From Rhipicephalus microplus (taxonomy: Eukaryota; Arthropoda; Arachnida; Ixodida; Ixodidae), in contig NC_134707.1 of NCBI RefSeq assembly GCF_043290135.1, positions 141,113,319 to 141,177,318 of the forward strand: a stretch of DNA of 64,000 nucleotides, read 5' to 3'. Under the pieces are notes generated by a model. That model made no database searches. It saw only the letters and a program-made list of their open reading frames with translations, and had not been told where the DNA came from. Every line of letters starts with the position of its first letter. The first letter of the stretch is position 1. The translations under genes and the position numbers were made by a program. Of this stretch, positions 22,607 through 35,161 are shown one piece after another.

Positions 22607-25600
22607 AGTTGTGGAGTTTCTCGTTGTGGAGTTTCTAGTTGTGGAGTTTCTAGTTGTAGAGACTCTAGTTGTGGAGTTTCTACTTGTGGAGTTTCTAGCT
22701 TTTTAGTTTCTAGTTGCGGAGTTTCTAGTTGCGGAGTTTCTAGTTGCAAGTTTCTAGCTGTGGAGTTTTTAGTGGCGGAGTTTCTAGTTGCAGAGTTTCT
22801 AGTTGTGGAATCGGTCATTGTGGAGTCTCAAGTGGTGGAGTGTCTAGTCGTGGAGATTCTAGTTTCGGAGTTTTCTTTTTGTGGAGTCTCCAGTTGTGGA
22901 ATTTCTAGTTGTAGAGTTTCTAGTTCTTGAGTTTCTAGTTGTGGAGTCTGTAGTTTTGGAGTATCTGGTTGTGGTGTTTCAAGTTGTGGAGTTTCTAGTT
23001 GTGGAGTTTCTAGTTGCGGAGTTTCTAGCTGTTGAGTTTCTAGTTGCCGAGTTTCTAGTTGCAAAGTCTCAAGTTGTGGAGTTTCTAGTTGTGGAGGTTC
23101 TAGTTGTGGAGTTTCTAGTTGCGGAGTTTCTAGCTGTGGAGTTTCTAGTTGCAGAGTCTCTAGTTGGCAGTTTCTAGCTGTGGAGTTTCTAGTTGCAGAG
23201 TTTCAGGTTGGGGAGTTTCTAGTTGTGGAGACTCTAGTTGTGGTGTTTCTAGCTGTGGAGTTTCTAGCTTTGGAGTTTCTAGTTGCGGTGTTTACTAGTG
23301 TCAGAGTATCTAGTTGCAAGTTTCTAGCTGTGGAGTTTATAGTGGCGGAGTTTCTGGTTGCAGAGTTTCTAGTTGCGGAGTCTGTCGTTGCGGAGTGTCT
23401 AGTCGTGGAGTTTCTAGTTGCGGAGTTTTCTAATTGGGGATTTTTTGTTGTAGAGTTTCTAGTTTTAAATTTCTAGTTGTGGATTTTCCAATTGCAGAGT
23501 TTCTAGTTGCGGAGTTTCTAGTTGTGTTGTTTCTAGTTTGGGAGTTTCTACTTAAGTTTATAGTAGTGGATTTTCTTGTTGCCGAGTTTCGAGTTGCAGA
23601 GTTACAAGTTGTGGAGTATGTCGTTGCAAAGTCTCAAGTTGTGGAATGTCTAGTCGTGGAGTTCCTAGTTTCGGAGTTTTCTAGTTGTGGAAATTCTAGT
23701 TGTGGAGTTTCTGACTGTGGAGTTTCTAGTTGCAGAGTCTCTAGTTGTGCAGTCTCTAGTTGTGGAGTTTCTAGTTGTGGAGTTTATAGTTGTGGAGACT
23801 CTAGCTGTGGAGTTTCTAGTTGCGGAGTTTCTAGTTGCAGAGTTTCTAGTTGCGGAGCCTGTCGTTGCGGAGTCTCAAGTTGTGGAGTGTCTAGTCGTGG
23901 AGTTTCTAGCTGCGGAGTTTTCTAGTTGTGGAGTCTCTAGTTGTGGAGTTTCTAGTTGTGGAGTTTCTAGTTGTGGAGTTTCTAGTTGCAGAGTTTCTAG
24001 TTGCGGAGTCTTTCGTTGCGGAGTCTCAAGTTGTAGAGTGTCTAGTGGTGGAGTTTCTAGTTGCAGAATTTTCTAATTGTGGAGCCTCTAGTTGTGGAGT
24101 TTCTAGTTGCGAGGTGTCTAGTTATGGAGTTTCTAGTTGTAAAGTTTCTAGTTGTGGAGTTTCTAGTTGCGGAGTTTCTAGCTGTTGAGTTTCTAGTGGC
24201 GAAGTCTCTAGATGTGCAGTCTCAAGTTGTGGAGTCACTTGCTGTGGAGTTCCTAGTTGTGGAGCTTCTAGTTGGGAAGTTTCTAGCTGTGGAGTTTCTA
24301 GTTGTGGAGTTTCTAGTTGCAGAGTTTCTAGTTGCGGACGTTCTAGCTGTGGAGTTTCTAGTTCGAGAGTTTCTAGTTGCGGGCGCTCTAGCTGTGCAGT
24401 TTCTAGTTGCAGAGTTTCTAGTGGCGTAGTTTCTAGTTGTGGTGTTTCAAGTTGTGGAGTTTCTAGTTGTGGAGTTTCTAGTTGCGGAGTTTCTAGCTGT
24501 TGAGTTTCTAGTTACCGAGTTTCTAGTTGCAAAGTCTCAAGTTGTGGAGTTTCTAGTTGTGGAGGTTCTAGTTGTGGAGTTTCTAGTTGCGGAGTTTCTA
24601 GCTGTGGAGTTTCTAGTTGCAGAGTCTCTAGTTGGCAGTCTCTAGTTGTGGAGTTTCTAGTTGCGGAGTTTCTAGTTGGGGAGTTTCTATTTGTGGAGAC
24701 TCTAGTTGTGGAGTTTCTAGTTGTGGAGTTTCTAGCTTTAAAGTTTCTAGTTGCGGTGTTTACTAGTGGCAGAGTATCTAGTTGCAAGTTTCTAGCTGTG
24801 GAGTTTATAGTGGCGGAGTTTCTGGTTGCAGAGATTCTAGTTGCGGAGTCTGTCGTTGCGGAGTCTCAAGTTGTGGAGTGTCTAGTCGTGGAGTTTCTAG
24901 TTGCGGAGTTTTCTAATTGGGGAGTTTCTTGTTGTAGAGTTTCTAGTTTTAAATTTCTAGTTGTGGATTTTCTAATTGCAGAGTTTCTAGTTGCGGAGTT
25001 TCTAGTTGTGTTGTTTCTAGTTGGGGAGTTTCTACTTAAGTTTATAGTTGTGGATTTTCTTGTTGCCGAGTTTCGAGTTGCAGAGTTTCAAGTTGTGGAG
25101 TATGTCGTTGCAGAGTCTCAAGTTGTGGAATGTCTAGTCGTGGAGTTTCTAGTTTCGGAGTTTTCTAGCTGTGGAAATTCTAGTTGTGGAGTTTCTAGTT
25201 GCGGAGTTTCTGACTGTGGAGTTTCTAGTTGCAGAGTCTCTAGTTGTGCAGTCTCTAGTTGTGGAGTTTCTAGTTGTGGAGTTTATAGTTGTGGAGACTC
25301 TAGTTGTGGAGTTTCTAGTTACGGAGTTTCTAGTTGCAGAGTTTCTAGTTGTGGAGTTTCCAGTTGTGGAGTTTCTAGTTGGCAGTCTCTAGTTGTGGAG
25401 TTTCTAGTTGTGGAGTTTCTAGCTGTGGAGTTTCTACTTGCGTAGTTTCTAGTTGCAGAGTTTCTAGTTGCGGAGTTTCTAGTTGTGTAGTTTCTAGTTG
25501 GGGAGATTCTACTTGAGTTTATAGTTGTGGATTTTCTTGTTGCAGAGTTTAGAGTTGCAGAGTTTCAAGTTGTGGAGTATGTCGTTGCAGAGTCTCAAGT

Positions 25601-28149
25601 TGTGGAGTGTCTAGTCGTGGAGTTTCTAGTTTCGGAGTTTTCTAGTTGTGGAGTTTCTAATTGTGGAGTTTCAAGTTGTGCAGTTTCTTGTTGTAGAGTT
25701 TCTAGTTTTGAAGTTTCTAGTTGTGGTTTTTCTAGTTGCGGAGTTTCTAGTTGTGGATTTTCTAGTTGCGGAGTTTCAAGTTGTGTAGTTTCTAGCTAGG
25801 GAGTTTCTACTTCAGTTTATAGTTGTGGATTTTCTTGTTGCAGAGTTTCGAGTTGCAGAGTTTCAAGTTGTGGAGCTTCTAGTTGCGGAGTCTCCAGCTG
25901 TGGAGTTTCTAGTTGCGGAGTTTCTAGCTGTGGAGTTTCTAGTTGCGGAGTCTCTAGTTGTGCAGTCTTTAGTTGTGGAGTTTCTCGTTGTGGAGTTTCT
26001 AGTTGTGGAGTTTCTAGTTGTAGAGACTCTAGTTGTGGAGTTTCTAGTTGTGGAGTTTCTAGCTTTTTAGTTTCTAGTTGCGGAGTTTCTAGTTGCGGAG
26101 TTTCTAGTTGCAAGTTTCTAGCTGTGGAGTTTTTAGTGGCGGAGTTTCTAGTTGCAGAGTTTCCAGTTGTGGAATCGGTCATTGTGGAGTCTCAAGTGGT
26201 GGAGTGTCTAGTCGTGGAGATTCTAGTTTCGGAGTTTTCTTTTTGTGGAGTCTCCAGTTGTGGAATTTCTAGTTGTAGAGTTTCTAGTTCTTGAGTTTCT
26301 AGTTGTGGAGTCTGTAGTTTTGGAGTATCTGGTTGTGGTGTTTCAAGTTGTGGAGTTTCTAGTTGTGGAGTTTCTAGTTGCGGAGTTTCTAGCTGTTGAG
26401 TTTCTAGTTGCCGAGTTTCTAGTTGCAAAGTCTCAAGTTGTGGAGTTTCTAGTTGTGGAGGTTCTAGTTGTGGAGTTTCTAGTTGCGGAGTTTCTAGCTG
26501 TGGAGTTTCTAGTTGCAGAGTCTCTAGTTGGCAGTTTCTAGCTGTGGAGTTTCTAGTTGCGGAGTTTCAGGTTGGGGAGTTTCTAGTTGTGGATACTCTA
26601 GTTGTGGAGTTTCTAGCTGTGGAGTTTCTAGCTTTGGAGTTTCTAGTTGCGGTGTTTACTAGTGTCAGAGTATCTAGTTGCAAGTTTCTAGCTGTGGAGT
26701 TTATAGTGGCGGAGTTTCTGGTTGCAGAGTTTCTAGTTGCGGAGTCTGTCGTTGCGGAGTGTCTAGTCGTGGAGTTTCTAGTTGCGGAGTTTTCTAATTG
26801 GGGAGTTTTTTGTTGTAGAGTTTCTAGTTTTAAATTTCTAGTTGTGGATTTTCCAATTGCAGAGTTTCTAGTTGCGGAGTTTCTAGTTGTGTTGTTTCTA
26901 GTTTGGGAGTTTCTACTTAAGTTTATAGTAGTGGATTTTCTTGTTGCCGAGTTTCGAGTTGCAGAGTTACAAGTTGTGGAGTATGTCGTTGCAGAGTCTC
27001 AAGTTGTGGAATGTCTAGTCGTGGAGTTCCTAGTTTTGGAGTTTTCTAGTTGTGGAAATTCTAGTTGTGGAGTTTCTGACTGTGGAGTTTCTAGTTGCAG
27101 AGTCTCTAGTTGTGCAGTCTCTAGTTGTGGAGTTTCTAGTTGTGGAGTTTATAGTTGTGGAGACTCTAGTTGTGGAGTTTCTAGTTGCGGAGTTTCTAGT
27201 TGCAGAGTTTCTAGTTGCAAGTTTCTAGCTGTGGAGTTTCTAGTTGCGGAGTTTCTAGTTGCAGAGTTTCTAGTTGCGGAGCCTGTCGTTGCGGAGTCTC
27301 AAGTTGTGGAGTGTCTAGTCGTGGAGTTTCTAGCTGCGGAGTTTTCTAGTTGTGGAGTCTCTAGTTGTGGAGTTTCTAGTTGTGGAGTTTCTAGTTGTGG
27401 AGTTTCTAGTTGCAGAGTTTCTAGTTGCGGAGTCTTTCGTTGCGGAGTCTCAAGTTGTAGAGTGTCTAGTGGTGGAGTTTCTAGTTGCAGAATTTTCTAA
27501 TTGTGAAGCCTCTAGTTGTGGAGTTTCTAGTTGCGAAGTGTCTAGTTATGGAGTTTCTAGTTGTAAAGTTTCTAGTTGTGGAGTTTCTAGTTGCGGAGTT
27601 TCTAGCTGTTGAGTTTCTAGTGGCGGAGTCTCTAGATGTGCAGTCTCAAGTTGTGGAGTCACTTGCTGTGGAGTTCCTAGTTGTGGAGCTTCTAGTTGGG
27701 AAGTTTCTAGCTGTGGAGTTTCTAGTTGCGGAGTTTCTAGTTTCTAGTTGCAGAGTTTCTAGTTGCGGACGTTCTAGCTGTGCAGTTTCTAGTTCCAGAG
27801 TTTCTAGTTGCGGGCGCTCTAGCTGTGCAGTTTCTAGTTGCAGAGTTTCTAGTGGCGTAGTTTCTAGTTGTGGTGTTTCAAGTTGTGGAGTTTCTAGTTG
27901 TGGAGTTTCTAGTTGCGGAGTTTCTAGCTGTTGAGTTTCTAGTTACCGAGTTTCTAGTTGCAAAGTCTCAAGTTGTGGAGTTTCTAGTTGTGGAGGTTCT
28001 AGTTGTGGAGTTTCTAGTTGCGGAGTTTCTAGCTGTGGAGTTTCTAGTTGCAGAGTCTCTAGTTGGCAGTCTCTAGTTGTGGAGTTTCTAGTTGCGGAGT
28101 TTCTAGTTGGGGAGTTTCTAGTTGTGGAGACTCTAGTTGTGGAGTTTCT
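22607..28149. repeat. 5,543-bp tandem duplication, unit 1
   Basis: The unit order is repeated at +5,543 bp without a visible indel. I noticed very few substitutions: TTGCAG (unit 1) versus TTGCGG near 23191/28734, and GTTTCTTG versus GTTTTTTG near 25686/31229. The junction near 28150 lies inside a shared GTTGTGGAGTTTCT stretch, as expected for unequal exchange between array units. Confidence 0.85.
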
Positions 28150-31100
28150 AGTTGTGGAGTTTCTCGTTGTGGAGTTTCTAGTTGTGGAGTTTCTAGTTGT
28201 AGAGACTCTAGTTGTGGAGTTTCTACTTGTGGAGTTTCTAGCTTTTTAGTTTCTAGTTGCGGAGTTTCTAGTTGCGGAGTTTCTAGTTGCAAGTTTCTAG
28301 CTGTGGAGTTTTTAGTGGCGGAGTTTCTAGTTGCAGAGTTTCTAGTTGTGGAATCGGTCATTGTGGAGTCTCAAGTGGTGGAGTGTCTAGTCGTGGAGAT
28401 TCTAGTTTCGGAGTTTTCTTTTTGTGGAGTCTCCAGTTGTGGAATTTCTAGTTGTAGAGTTTCTAGTTCTTGAGTTTCTAGTTGTGGAGTCTGTAGTTTT
28501 GGAGTATCTGGTTGTGGTGTTTCAAGTTGTGGAGTTTCTAGTTGTGGAGTTTCTAGTTGCGGAGTTTCTAGCTGTTGAGTTTCTAGTTGCCGAGTTTCTA
28601 GTTGCAAAGTCTCAAGTTGTGGAGTTTCTAGTTGTGGAGGTTCTAGTTGTGGAGTTTCTAGTTGCGGAGTTTCTAGCTGTGGAGTTTCTAGTTGCAGAGT
28701 CTCTAGTTGGCAGTTTCTAGCTGTGGAGTTTCTAGTTGCGGAGTTTCAGGTTGGGGAGTTTCTAGTTGTGGAGACTCTAGTTGTGGTGTTTCTAGCTGTG
28801 GAGTTTCTAGCTTTGGAGTTTCTAGTTGCGGTGTTTACTAGTGTCAGAGTATCTAGTTGCAAGTTTCTAGCTGTGGAGTTTATAGTGGCGGAGTTTCTGG
28901 TTGCAGAGTTTCTAGTTGCGGAGTCTGTCGTTGCGGAGTGTCTAGTCGTGGAGTTTCTAGTTGCGGAGTTTTCTAATTGGGGATTTTTTGTTGTAGAGTT
29001 TCTAGTTTTAAATTTCTAGTTGTGGATTTTCCAATTGCAGAGTTTCTAGTTGCGGAGTTTCTAGTTGTGTTGTTTCTAGTTTGGGAGTTTCTACTTAAGT
29101 TTATAGTAGTGGATTTTCTTGTTGCCGAGTTTCGAGTTGCAGAGTTACAAGTTGTGGAGTATGTCGTTGCAAAGTCTCAAGTTGTGGAATGTCTAGTCGT
29201 GGAGTTCCTAGTTTCGGAGTTTTCTAGTTGTGGAAATTCTAGTTGTGGAGTTTCTGACTGTGGAGTTTCTAGTTGCAGAGTCTCTAGTTGTGCAGTCTCT
29301 AGTTGTGGAGTTTCTAGTTGTGGAGTTTATAGTTGTGGAGACTCTAGCTGTGGAGTTTCTAGTTGCGGAGTTTCTAGTTGCAGAGTTTCTAGTTGCGGAG
29401 CCTGTCGTTGCGGAGTCTCAAGTTGTGGAGTGTCTAGTCGTGGAGTTTCTAGCTGCGGAGTTTTCTAGTTGTGGAGTCTCTAGTTGTGGAGTTTCTAGTT
29501 GTGGAGTTTCTAGTTGTGGAGTTTCTAGTTGCAGAGTTTCTAGTTGCGGAGTCTTTCGTTGCGGAGTCTCAAGTTGTAGAGTGTCTAGTGGTGGAGTTTC
29601 TAGTTGCAGAATTTTCTAATTGTGGAGCCTCTAGTTGTGGAGTTTCTAGTTGCGAGGTGTCTAGTTATGGAGTTTCTAGTTGTAAAGTTTCTAGTTGTGG
29701 AGTTTCTAGTTGCGGAGTTTCTAGCTGTTGAGTTTCTAGTGGCGAAGTCTCTAGATGTGCAGTCTCAAGTTGTGGAGTCACTTGCTGTGGAGTTCCTAGT
29801 TGTGGAGCTTCTAGTTGGGAAGTTTCTAGCTGTGGAGTTTCTAGTTGTGGAGTTTCTAGTTGCAGAGTTTCTAGTTGCGGACGTTCTAGCTGTGGAGTTT
29901 CTAGTTCGAGAGTTTCTAGTTGCGGGCGCTCTAGCTGTGCAGTTTCTAGTTGCAGAGTTTCTAGTGGCGTAGTTTCTAGTTGTGGTGTTTCAAGTTGTGG
30001 AGTTTCTAGTTGTGGAGTTTCTAGTTGCGGAGTTTCTAGCTGTTGAGTTTCTAGTTACCGAGTTTCTAGTTGCAAAGTCTCAAGTTGTGGAGTTTCTAGT
30101 TGTGGAGGTTCTAGTTGTGGAGTTTCTAGTTGCGGAGTTTCTAGCTGTGGAGTTTCTAGTTGCAGAGTCTCTAGTTGGCAGTCTCTAGTTGTGGAGTTTC
30201 TAGTTGCGGAGTTTCTAGTTGGGGAGTTTCTATTTGTGGAGACTCTAGTTGTGGAGTTTCTAGTTGTGGAGTTTCTAGCTTTAAAGTTTCTAGTTGCGGT
30301 GTTTACTAGTGGCAGAGTATCTAGTTGCAAGTTTCTAGCTGTGGAGTTTATAGTGGCGGAGTTTCTGGTTGCAGAGATTCTAGTTGCGGAGTCTGTCGTT
30401 GCGGAGTCTCAAGTTGTGGAGTGTCTAGTCGTGGAGTTTCTAGTTGCGGAGTTTTCTAATTGGGGAGTTTCTTGTTGTAGAGTTTCTAGTTTTAAATTTC
30501 TAGTTGTGGATTTTCTAATTGCAGAGTTTCTAGTTGCGGAGTTTCTAGTTGTGTTGTTTCTAGTTGGGGAGTTTCTACTTAAGTTTATAGTTGTGGATTT
30601 TCTTGTTGCCGAGTTTCGAGTTGCAGAGTTTCAAGTTGTGGAGTATGTCGTTGCAGAGTCTCAAGTTGTGGAATGTCTAGTCGTGGAGTTTCTAGTTTCG
30701 GAGTTTTCTAGCTGTGGAAATTCTAGTTGTGGAGTTTCTAGTTGCGGAGTTTCTGACTGTGGAGTTTCTAGTTGCAGAGTCTCTAGTTGTGCAGTCTCTA
30801 GTTGTGGAGTTTCTAGTTGTGGAGTTTATAGTTGTGGAGACTCTAGTTGTGGAGTTTCTAGTTACGGAGTTTCTAGTTGCAGAGTTTCTAGTTGTGGAGT
30901 TTCCAGTTGTGGAGTTTCTAGTTGGCAGTCTCTAGTTGTGGAGTTTCTAGTTGTGGAGTTTCTAGCTGTGGAGTTTCTACTTGCGTAGTTTCTAGTTGCA
31001 GAGTTTCTAGTTGCGGAGTTTCTAGTTGTGTAGTTTCTAGTTGGGGAGATTCTACTTGAGTTTATAGTTGTGGATTTTCTTGTTGCAGAGTTTAGAGTTG

Positions 31101-33692
31101 CAGAGTTTCAAGTTGTGGAGTATGTCGTTGCAGAGTCTCAAGTTGTGGAGTGTCTAGTCGTGGAGTTTCTAGTTTCGGAGTTTTCTAGTTGTGGAGTTTC
31201 TAATTGTGGAGTTTCAAGTTGTGCAGTTTTTTGTTGTAGAGTTTCTAGTTTTGAAGTTTCTAGTTGTGGTTTTTCTAGTTGCGGAGTTTCTAGTTGTGGA
31301 TTTTCTAGTTGCGGAGTTTCAAGTTGTGTAGTTTCTAGCTAGGGAGTTTCTACTTCAGTTTATAGTTGTGGATTTTCTTGTTGCAGAGTTTCGAGTTGCA
31401 GAGTTTCAAGTTGTGGAGCTTCTAGTTGCGGAGTCTCCAGCTGTGGAGTTTCTAGTTGCGGAGTTTCTAGCTGTGGAGTTTCTAGTTGCGGAGTCTCTAG
31501 TTGTGCAGTCTTTAGTTGTGGAGTTTCTCGTTGTGGAGTTTCTAGTTGTGGAGTTTCTAGTTGTAGAGACTCTAGTTGTGGAGTTTCTAGTTGTGGAGTT
31601 TCTAGCTTTTTAGTTTCTAGTTGCGGAGTTTCTAGTTGCGGAGTTTCTAGTTGCAAGTTTCTAGCTGTGGAGTTTTTAGTGGCGGAGTTTCTAGTTGCAG
31701 AGTTTCCAGTTGTGGAATCGGTCATTGTGGAGTCTCAAGTGGTGGAGTGTCTAGTCGTGGAGATTCTAGTTTCGGAGTTTTCTTTTTGTGGAGTCTCCAG
31801 TTGTGGAATTTCTAGTTGTAGAGTTTCTAGTTCTTGAGTTTCTAGTTGTGGAGTCTGTAGTTTTGGAGTATCTGGTTGTGGTGTTTCAAGTTGTGGAGTT
31901 TCTAGTTGTGGAGTTTCTAGTTGCGGAGTTTCTAGCTGTTGAGTTTCTAGTTGCCGAGTTTCTAGTTGCAAAGTCTCAAGTTGTGGAGTTTCTAGTTGTG
32001 GAGGTTCTAGTTGTGGAGTTTCTAGTTGCGGAGTTTCTAGCTGTGGAGTTTCTAGTTGCAGAGTCTCTAGTTGGCAGTTTCTAGCTGTGGAGTTTCTAGT
32101 TGCGGAGTTTCAGGTTGGGGAGTTTCTAGTTGTGGATACTCTAGTTGTGGAGTTTCTAGCTGTGGAGTTTCTAGCTTTGGAGTTTCTAGTTGCGGTGTTT
32201 ACTAGTGTCAGAGTATCTAGTTGCAAGTTTCTAGCTGTGGAGTTTATAGTGGCGGAGTTTCTGGTTGCAGAGTTTCTAGTTGCGGAGTCTGTCGTTGCGG
32301 AGTGTCTAGTCGTGGAGTTTCTAGTTGCGGAGTTTTCTAATTGGGGAGTTTTTTGTTGTAGAGTTTCTAGTTTTAAATTTCTAGTTGTGGATTTTCCAAT
32401 TGCAGAGTTTCTAGTTGCGGAGTTTCTAGTTGTGTTGTTTCTAGTTTGGGAGTTTCTACTTAAGTTTATAGTAGTGGATTTTCTTGTTGCCGAGTTTCGA
32501 GTTGCAGAGTTACAAGTTGTGGAGTATGTCGTTGCAGAGTCTCAAGTTGTGGAATGTCTAGTCGTGGAGTTCCTAGTTTTGGAGTTTTCTAGTTGTGGAA
32601 ATTCTAGTTGTGGAGTTTCTGACTGTGGAGTTTCTAGTTGCAGAGTCTCTAGTTGTGCAGTCTCTAGTTGTGGAGTTTCTAGTTGTGGAGTTTATAGTTG
32701 TGGAGACTCTAGTTGTGGAGTTTCTAGTTGCGGAGTTTCTAGTTGCAGAGTTTCTAGTTGCAAGTTTCTAGCTGTGGAGTTTCTAGTTGCGGAGTTTCTA
32801 GTTGCAGAGTTTCTAGTTGCGGAGCCTGTCGTTGCGGAGTCTCAAGTTGTGGAGTGTCTAGTCGTGGAGTTTCTAGCTGCGGAGTTTTCTAGTTGTGGAG
32901 TCTCTAGTTGTGGAGTTTCTAGTTGTGGAGTTTCTAGTTGTGGAGTTTCTAGTTGCAGAGTTTCTAGTTGCGGAGTCTTTCGTTGCGGAGTCTCAAGTTG
33001 TAGAGTGTCTAGTGGTGGAGTTTCTAGTTGCAGAATTTTCTAATTGTGAAGCCTCTAGTTGTGGAGTTTCTAGTTGCGAAGTGTCTAGTTATGGAGTTTC
33101 TAGTTGTAAAGTTTCTAGTTGTGGAGTTTCTAGTTGCGGAGTTTCTAGCTGTTGAGTTTCTAGTGGCGGAGTCTCTAGATGTGCAGTCTCAAGTTGTGGA
33201 GTCACTTGCTGTGGAGTTCCTAGTTGTGGAGCTTCTAGTTGGGAAGTTTCTAGCTGTGGAGTTTCTAGTTGCGGAGTTTCTAGTTTCTAGTTGCAGAGTT
33301 TCTAGTTGCGGACGTTCTAGCTGTGCAGTTTCTAGTTCCAGAGTTTCTAGTTGCGGGCGCTCTAGCTGTGCAGTTTCTAGTTGCAGAGTTTCTAGTGGCG
33401 TAGTTTCTAGTTGTGGTGTTTCAAGTTGTGGAGTTTCTAGTTGTGGAGTTTCTAGTTGCGGAGTTTCTAGCTGTTGAGTTTCTAGTTACCGAGTTTCTAG
33501 TTGCAAAGTCTCAAGTTGTGGAGTTTCTAGTTGTGGAGGTTCTAGTTGTGGAGTTTCTAGTTGCGGAGTTTCTAGCTGTGGAGTTTCTAGTTGCAGAGTC
33601 TCTAGTTGGCAGTCTCTAGTTGTGGAGTTTCTAGTTGCGGAGTTTCTAGTTGGGGAGTTTCTAGTTGTGGAGACTCTAGTTGTGGAGTTTCT
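28150..33692. repeat. 5,543-bp tandem duplication, unit 2
   Basis: This second copy is nearly identical to 22607-28149. Both units carry the same rare 7-bp TTTCTAG duplication (near 27735 and 33278), which is a good private marker of common origin. To the right of about 33700 the order departs from unit 1. Confidence 0.85.
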
Positions 33693-35161
33693 AGTTGTGG
33701 AGTTTCTAGCTTTAAAGTTTCTAGTTGCGGTGTTTACTAGTTGCAGAGTATCTAGTTGCAAGTTTCTAGCTGTGGAGTTTATAGTGGCGGAGTTTCTGGT
33801 TGCAGAGATTCTAGTTGCGGAGTCTGTCGTTGCGGAGTCTCAAGTTGTGGAGTGTCTAGTCGTGGAGTTTCTAGTTGCGGAGTTTTCTAATTGGGGAGTT
33901 TCTTGTTGTAGAGTTTCTAGTTTTAAATTTCTAGTTGTGGATTTTCTAATTGCAGAGTTTCTAGTTGCGGAGTTTCTAGTTGTGTTGTTTCTAGTTGGGG
34001 AGTTTCTACTTAAGTTTATAGTTGTGGATTTTCTTGTTGCCGAGTTTCGAGTTGCATAGTTTCAAGTTGTGGAGTATGTCGTTGCAGAGTCTCAAGTTGT
34101 GGAATGTCTAGTCGTGGAGTTTCTAGTTTCGGAGTTTTCTAGCTGTGGAAATTCTAGTTGTGGAGTTTCTAGTTGCGGAGTTTCTGACTGTGGAGTTTCT
34201 AGTTGCAGAGTCTCTAGTTGTGCAGTCTCTAGTTGTGGAGATTCTAGTTGTGGAGTTTATAGTTGTGGAGACTCTAGTTGTGGAGTTTCTAGTTACGGAG
34301 TTTCTAGTTGCAGAGTTTCTAGTTGTGGAGTTTCCAGTTGTGGAGTTTTTAGTTGCGAAGTGTCTAGTTGTGGAGTTTCTAGTTGTGGAGTTTCTAGCTG
34401 TGGAGTTTCTACTTGCGTAGTTTCTAGTTGCAGAGTTTCTAGTTGCGGAGTTTCTAGTTGTGGAGTATGTCGTTGCAGAGTCTCAAGTTGTGGAGTGTCT
34501 AGTCGTGGAGTTTCTAGTTTCGGAGTTTTCTAGTTGTGGAGTTTCTAATTGTGGAGTTTCAAGTTGTGCAGTTTCTTGTTGTAGAGTTTCTAGTTTTGAA
34601 GTTTCTAGTTGTGGATATTCTAGTTGCGGAGTTTCTAGTTGCGCAGTTTCAAGTTGTGTAGTTTCTAGTTGGGGAGTTTCTACTTGAGTTTATAGTTGTG
34701 GATTTTCTTGTTGCAGAGTTTCGAGTTGCAGAGTTTCATGTTGTGGAGTTTCTAGTTGCGGAGTCTCTAGTTGTGGAGTTTCTAGTTGCGGAGTTTCTAG
34801 CTGTGGAGTTTCTAGTTGCGGAGTCTCTAGTTGTGCAGTCTCTAGTTGTGGAGTTTCTCGTTGTGGAGTTTCTAGTTGTGGAGTTTCTAGTTGTAGAGAC
34901 TCTAGTTGTGGAGTTTCTAATTGTGGAGTTTCTAGCTTTTTTAAGTTCTAGTAGCGGAGTTTCTAGTTGCGGAGTTTCTAGTTGCAAGTTTCTAGCTGTG
35001 GAGTTTATAGTGGCGGAGTTTCTAGTTGCAGAGTTTCTAGTTGTGGAATCTGTCGTTGCGGAGTCTCAAGTGGTGAAGTGTCTAGTCGTGAAGATTCTAG
35101 TTGTGGAGTTTTCTTTTTGTGGAGTCTCCAGTTGTGGAATTTCTAGTTGTAGAGTCTGTAG
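31636..35161. repeat. 3.5-kb duplication, unit 1 (3,526 bp)
   Basis: This unit aligns with 35162-38650. The offset is 3,526 bp on the left (for example TTGCAAG at 31651/35177) and 3,489 bp on the right. It overlaps unit 2 of the 5,543-bp duplication, so it was duplicated together with part of that unit. Confidence 0.8.

Larger units (their letters stand above)
17194..23800. repeat. Higher-order repeat, 6.6-kb block A, second copy
   Basis: This is the second copy of 5830-12410, including SINE copy 3. Differences from the first copy include a three-unit gain near 21.29-21.38 kb (an extra GTAGAGACTC unit and neighbours), loss of one unit near 23.70 kb (no GCGGATGTTC unit), and scattered single-base changes. 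It diverges to the right of the GGAGACTCTAG marker near 23.80 kb. Confidence 0.8.
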
